Part shown: positions 62,501 to 64,000 of the stretch, piece by piece
Layout: the number at the start of each line of letters is the position of its first letter
How positions within the stretch are numbered: position 1 is the stretch's first letter
Source of the DNA: Actinoplanes utahensis
Lineage (GTDB): Bacteria > Actinomycetota > Actinomycetes > Mycobacteriales > Micromonosporaceae
Assembly: GCF_016862455.1 (NCBI RefSeq)
Contig: NZ_BOMZ01000112.1
Span: forward strand, 1 to 64,000
Length of the DNA: 64,000 nucleotides
Direction of reading: 5' to 3'
The notes under the pieces: generated by a model
Database searches by the model: none
What the model was told of the DNA's origin: nothing
The model's input: only the letters and a program-made list of their open reading frames with translations
Position numbers and translations under genes: made by a program

Positions 62501-64000
62501 CGACCCGGCCGCCGCCAACGACACCGCCACGGTTTCCATGACCGTCGCCGCGGCCGCTCCCGCCCTGGGCCTGGTCGTCACCCCGGCCGTGTCACCGCCG
62601 GGCAACCAGGACGGGGTCCGGGCCGGCGACTCGATCAGCTACCAGTACGCGATCCGCAACACCGGCAACCTGACGATGACGCAGATCGGCGTCACCGGCT
62701 CCAAGGGTGGCGCCGCGACCTGCCCGCAGAGCACTCTGGCGGCCGGCGCCGGGCCGATGATCTGTACGGCCGGGCCGTACCCGGTGGTGCAGTCGGACAT
62801 CGACAGCCGGCTGCCGGTCACCGACACCGTCCGGGTCGTCGCGGCCGCACCCGGCGCGACCGGCGCCACCCAGTACGGCCTGGTCACCGCGAGCGTGCCG
62901 ATCGCGGTCGCCGCCGACCTGCTGACCGTGCTGGTCACCCCGACGGTCAGCCCGGCCGCCCGGCAGAGCGCGGTGGCCGAGGGCGACACGATCGACTACG
63001 CGTTCACGGTCGCCAACAACGGCGGCCACACGATGTCGTCCATCGCCGTGACCGACAGTCTGCTCGGCCCGATCTCCTGCCCCACGAGTCTCGCCGTCGG
63101 GGCGTCGGCGCCCTGCACCCCGGTGACGCACACCGTCACGCAGGCGCAGATCGACGCGGGCGTGCCGATCGCCTCCAGCGCCACGGCGACCGGGGTGCCG
63201 GCGGGCGGGACGCTCACCTCGTACGGGCCGTACACCTCGGCCGTCGCCGTCGAGATGCCGGCGCCGGTGCTGACCCTGGACGTTGATCCGCAGGTCAGCG
63301 GGCGGGCCGGGGCCGGCGATCCGATCAACTACGCCTACGAGATCACCAACGACGGCAACGTCACGATCAGCGGGCTCGCCGTGGTCGACACGATCGGCGG
63401 CGCGGCCGACTGCCACAGCCTGACCACCGTGGCCGTGTCGGCGACGGTCACCTGCCACTCGGCGGCGCCGTACCGGGTCACCCAGGACGATGTGGACACC
63501 GGCGCCGACATCCGCAACAACGCCGTGGTCACCGGCCAGGGTGCCGGCACCGGGAACCCGCCCGCGTCGGCGCAGATGTCGGTGCCGGTCCGGGTGGCGG
63601 TCGCGGCGCCCGATCTGAGCATCCGGGCCGCCACGACGGTGGACCCGGCCGACCACGCCGGCGGCGTCGAGGCCGGGGACGTGGTGACGGCGCAGTACCT
63701 GGTCACGAACACCGGCAACGTGACGATGCGGGACGTCTCGGTGGTCAGCGACCCGGTGCCCGCGTCCTGCCCGCGGAGCACCCTCGCGGTGGCCGCCGCG
63801 ATGTACTGCGCCACCCCGCGGGGCTATCCGGTGTCCCGCGCGGACGTGGACGCCGGCGGCCCGCTGTCCTTCTCCGGCGCCGCCCACGGGCGCCAGCCGA
63901 GCGCCACCCAGCCGATCGCCTACGCCACCACCGCCGTCACGGTCCCGGTCGCCGAGGCGTCCGGTCTGCTCACCGTCACGGTCACCCCGTCGGTGACCCC
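59589..64000 (+). CDS. Giant secreted DUF11-repeat protein, 3' end beyond the window
   Basis: At least 1470 codons, open to the last base. A signal peptide (MLSVILGTLFVALPSGHRPAVAA; ATG at 59604 or GTG at 59589) is followed by a DUF642-like lectin-type domain (TLTNGDFETPVIPEGTY). Then come about ten repeats of roughly 110-130 residues of the DUF11 type, with the recurring VAGDTVTYTIPVTNTGPS and AANNSASVSAA patterns. Later repeats (from about 62.6 kb) drift to GDSISYQYAIRNTGNLTM and carry a CPQSTLAAGA or CPRSTLAVAA cysteine motif. It is probably a large cell-surface adhesin or stalk; no anchor is visible because the end lies outside. Confidence 0.85.
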   Translation, partial: MLGRIMLSVILGTLFVALPSGHRPAVAAQTVCPTPTTLTNGDFETPVIPEGTYKVMPQTQVPGWLTTASDNAIELWHEMTGNKYNAPDAAVGTQYAELNANLVSTLYQELPTVPGETLRWELRHRGRLGTDTMGVWIGPANSEALGVKQGPDIVDTNTAWGSYSGMYTVPAAQFTTRFAFRSISAAQNKPTHGNFLDAISFGTSACLTTTTSVSPASANIGDTLTYTVAARNDGGNPARSSVLTDTLPAGVRFVPGSIRSITGSASTTVSDAADGDTGEYDAATRTVRVRSGDGAGAAAGGTVQPGETRSLSYQVTVDTATADSTVTNDATATYTDTLTGNRPTSVSNTIPTVVAPAADLSVTAVLTSSGVVAGQRAEITATATNTGRNTAGTVRLAATVPPGLTGIGASSPNGTCAISGQVATCDIATLPVGGTVTMRVAADVPSAATVGTQAVLPVTISSATYEMSAANNSASVSAAVTAIGDLGVTMTASPSAPVAGDTVTYTIPVTNTGPSMMRSIGLSDPVATGNTYVGSGVSGGNGGACAYTVSARIVECGLGPIDANVTVTVTIVIRLSPSVTAVNNAVSVVSLTPDANVGNNNASVQSAGTAVADVAVSLTIGASTAYAGESVPYTLTVTNNGPSEATNVSFNTVVPPGVTIVRPAFCTATACTLDKLDPGETRTLEGLARLGWDAQAGVGRATTTVISPTTDTVAANDTDTVTFTILLSGDASVTQTISNPGGGVVVAGQSLRSAVVVANSGPTRAEGVVVRQAVPAGWEVPSASAPGGTCVFQTTGAWSVGTVTTVGGVWDCTRTVLAAGSFWNVTFEGLLPASYAGAWVTRVAEVTTSSPDPAAGNDTATGTATVHRRSDLGIVQSLTTVPPIVQSEQVRFRATVSNAGPSDARQVIIRDEPQTGLSIVSGVPGSGSYSGSTWTIPVLATGATAILDFTGTAQGSGALTGRITILSSESTDPAAANDTATVSMTVAAAAPALGLVVTPAVSPPGNQDGVRAGDSISYQYAIRNTGNLTMTQIGVTGSKGGAATCPQSTLAAGAGPMICTAGPYPVVQSDIDSRLPVTDTVRVVAAAPGATGATQYGLVTASVPIAVAADLLTVLVTPTVSPAARQSAVAEGDTIDYAFTVANNGGHTMSSIAVTDSLLGPISCPTSLAVGASAPCTPVTHTVTQAQIDAGVPIASSATATGVPAGGTLTSYGPYTSAVAVEMPAPVLTLDVDPQVSGRAGAGDPINYAYEITNDGNVTISGLAVVDTIGGAADCHSLTTVAVSATVTCHSAAPYRVTQDDVDTGADIRNNAVVTGQGAGTGNPPASAQMSVPVRVAVAAPDLSIRAATTVDPADHAGGVEAGDVVTAQYLVTNTGNVTMRDVSVVSDPVPASCPRSTLAVAAAMYCATPRGYPVSRADVDAGGPLSFSGAAHGRQPSATQPIAYATTAVTVPVAEASGLLTVTVTPSVT

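Overview
The window is very GC-rich and actinobacterial. The closest feel is a filamentous Micromonosporaceae such as Actinoplanes: strong third-position GC, a large AfsR/SARP regulator, a SigK/RskA regulon, SigE-family sigma factor, Uma2 proteins, a MoxR-DUF58-VWA operon and aerobic cobalamin genes. The genus is an inference from gene content. No rRNA, replication origin, CRISPR array or intact insertion sequence was seen.

Region by region. 0-5.2 kb: two late aerobic cobalamin methyltransferase genes (cobM, cobL), then a divergent three-gene flavin electron-transfer cassette (ferric-reductase-like membrane protein, FMN-binding exported protein, ApbE). 5.3-16.9 kb: a GNAT gene and two copies of a tRNA-Gly/Cys/Val triplet about 10.5 kb apart. 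The first copy abuts a recombinase remnant. Between the copies lie a WxG-motif protein with a coupled lipoprotein, an MpaB-type oxygenase, an AfsR-like regulator, a thioesterase and a low-complexity membrane protein. 17-25 kb: a membrane protein, a beta-helix protein fused to two CbxX-type AAA ATPases, ferredoxin-NADP reductase (fprA) and a long acyl-CoA dehydrogenase. 25.2-30.1 kb: a protease, MoxR, DUF58, VWA, VWA operon.

30.2-35.8 kb, minus strand: CHRD protein, sortase, sigK, rskA, fasciclin lipoprotein and a molybdopterin oxidoreductase. Three near-identical promoter motifs sit before the CHRD, sigK and fasciclin genes, so this looks like a self-contained SigK regulon. 35.9-37.6 kb: a membrane Ser/Thr kinase. 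37.6-39 kb: decayed gene fragments. 39.1-42.5 kb: a compact peptide-export cassette (S26 signal peptidase, ABC exporter, TlpA-like thioredoxin) facing a 61-residue six-cysteine peptide with an AxA-type cleavage site. This is the strongest candidate for an undescribed system. 42.6-47.4 kb: a TetR-controlled shikimate/quinate-type locus (dehydroshikimate dehydratase fused to an HPPD-like domain, aroE homologue, Nramp-like transporter).

47.5-52.4 kb: a secreted VWA protein with a partner, Uma2, glutaryl-CoA dehydrogenase-like gene, and a polyprenyl diphosphate synthase. 52.5-56.3 kb: an overlapping operon of two prepilins and a PilX-like protein carrying a ricin-type lectin region. 56.5-59.5 kb: ECF sigma/anti-sigma pair, TauE-type permease, AAA ATPase. 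59.6 kb to the end: a giant secreted protein of DUF11-like repeats that runs off the window.
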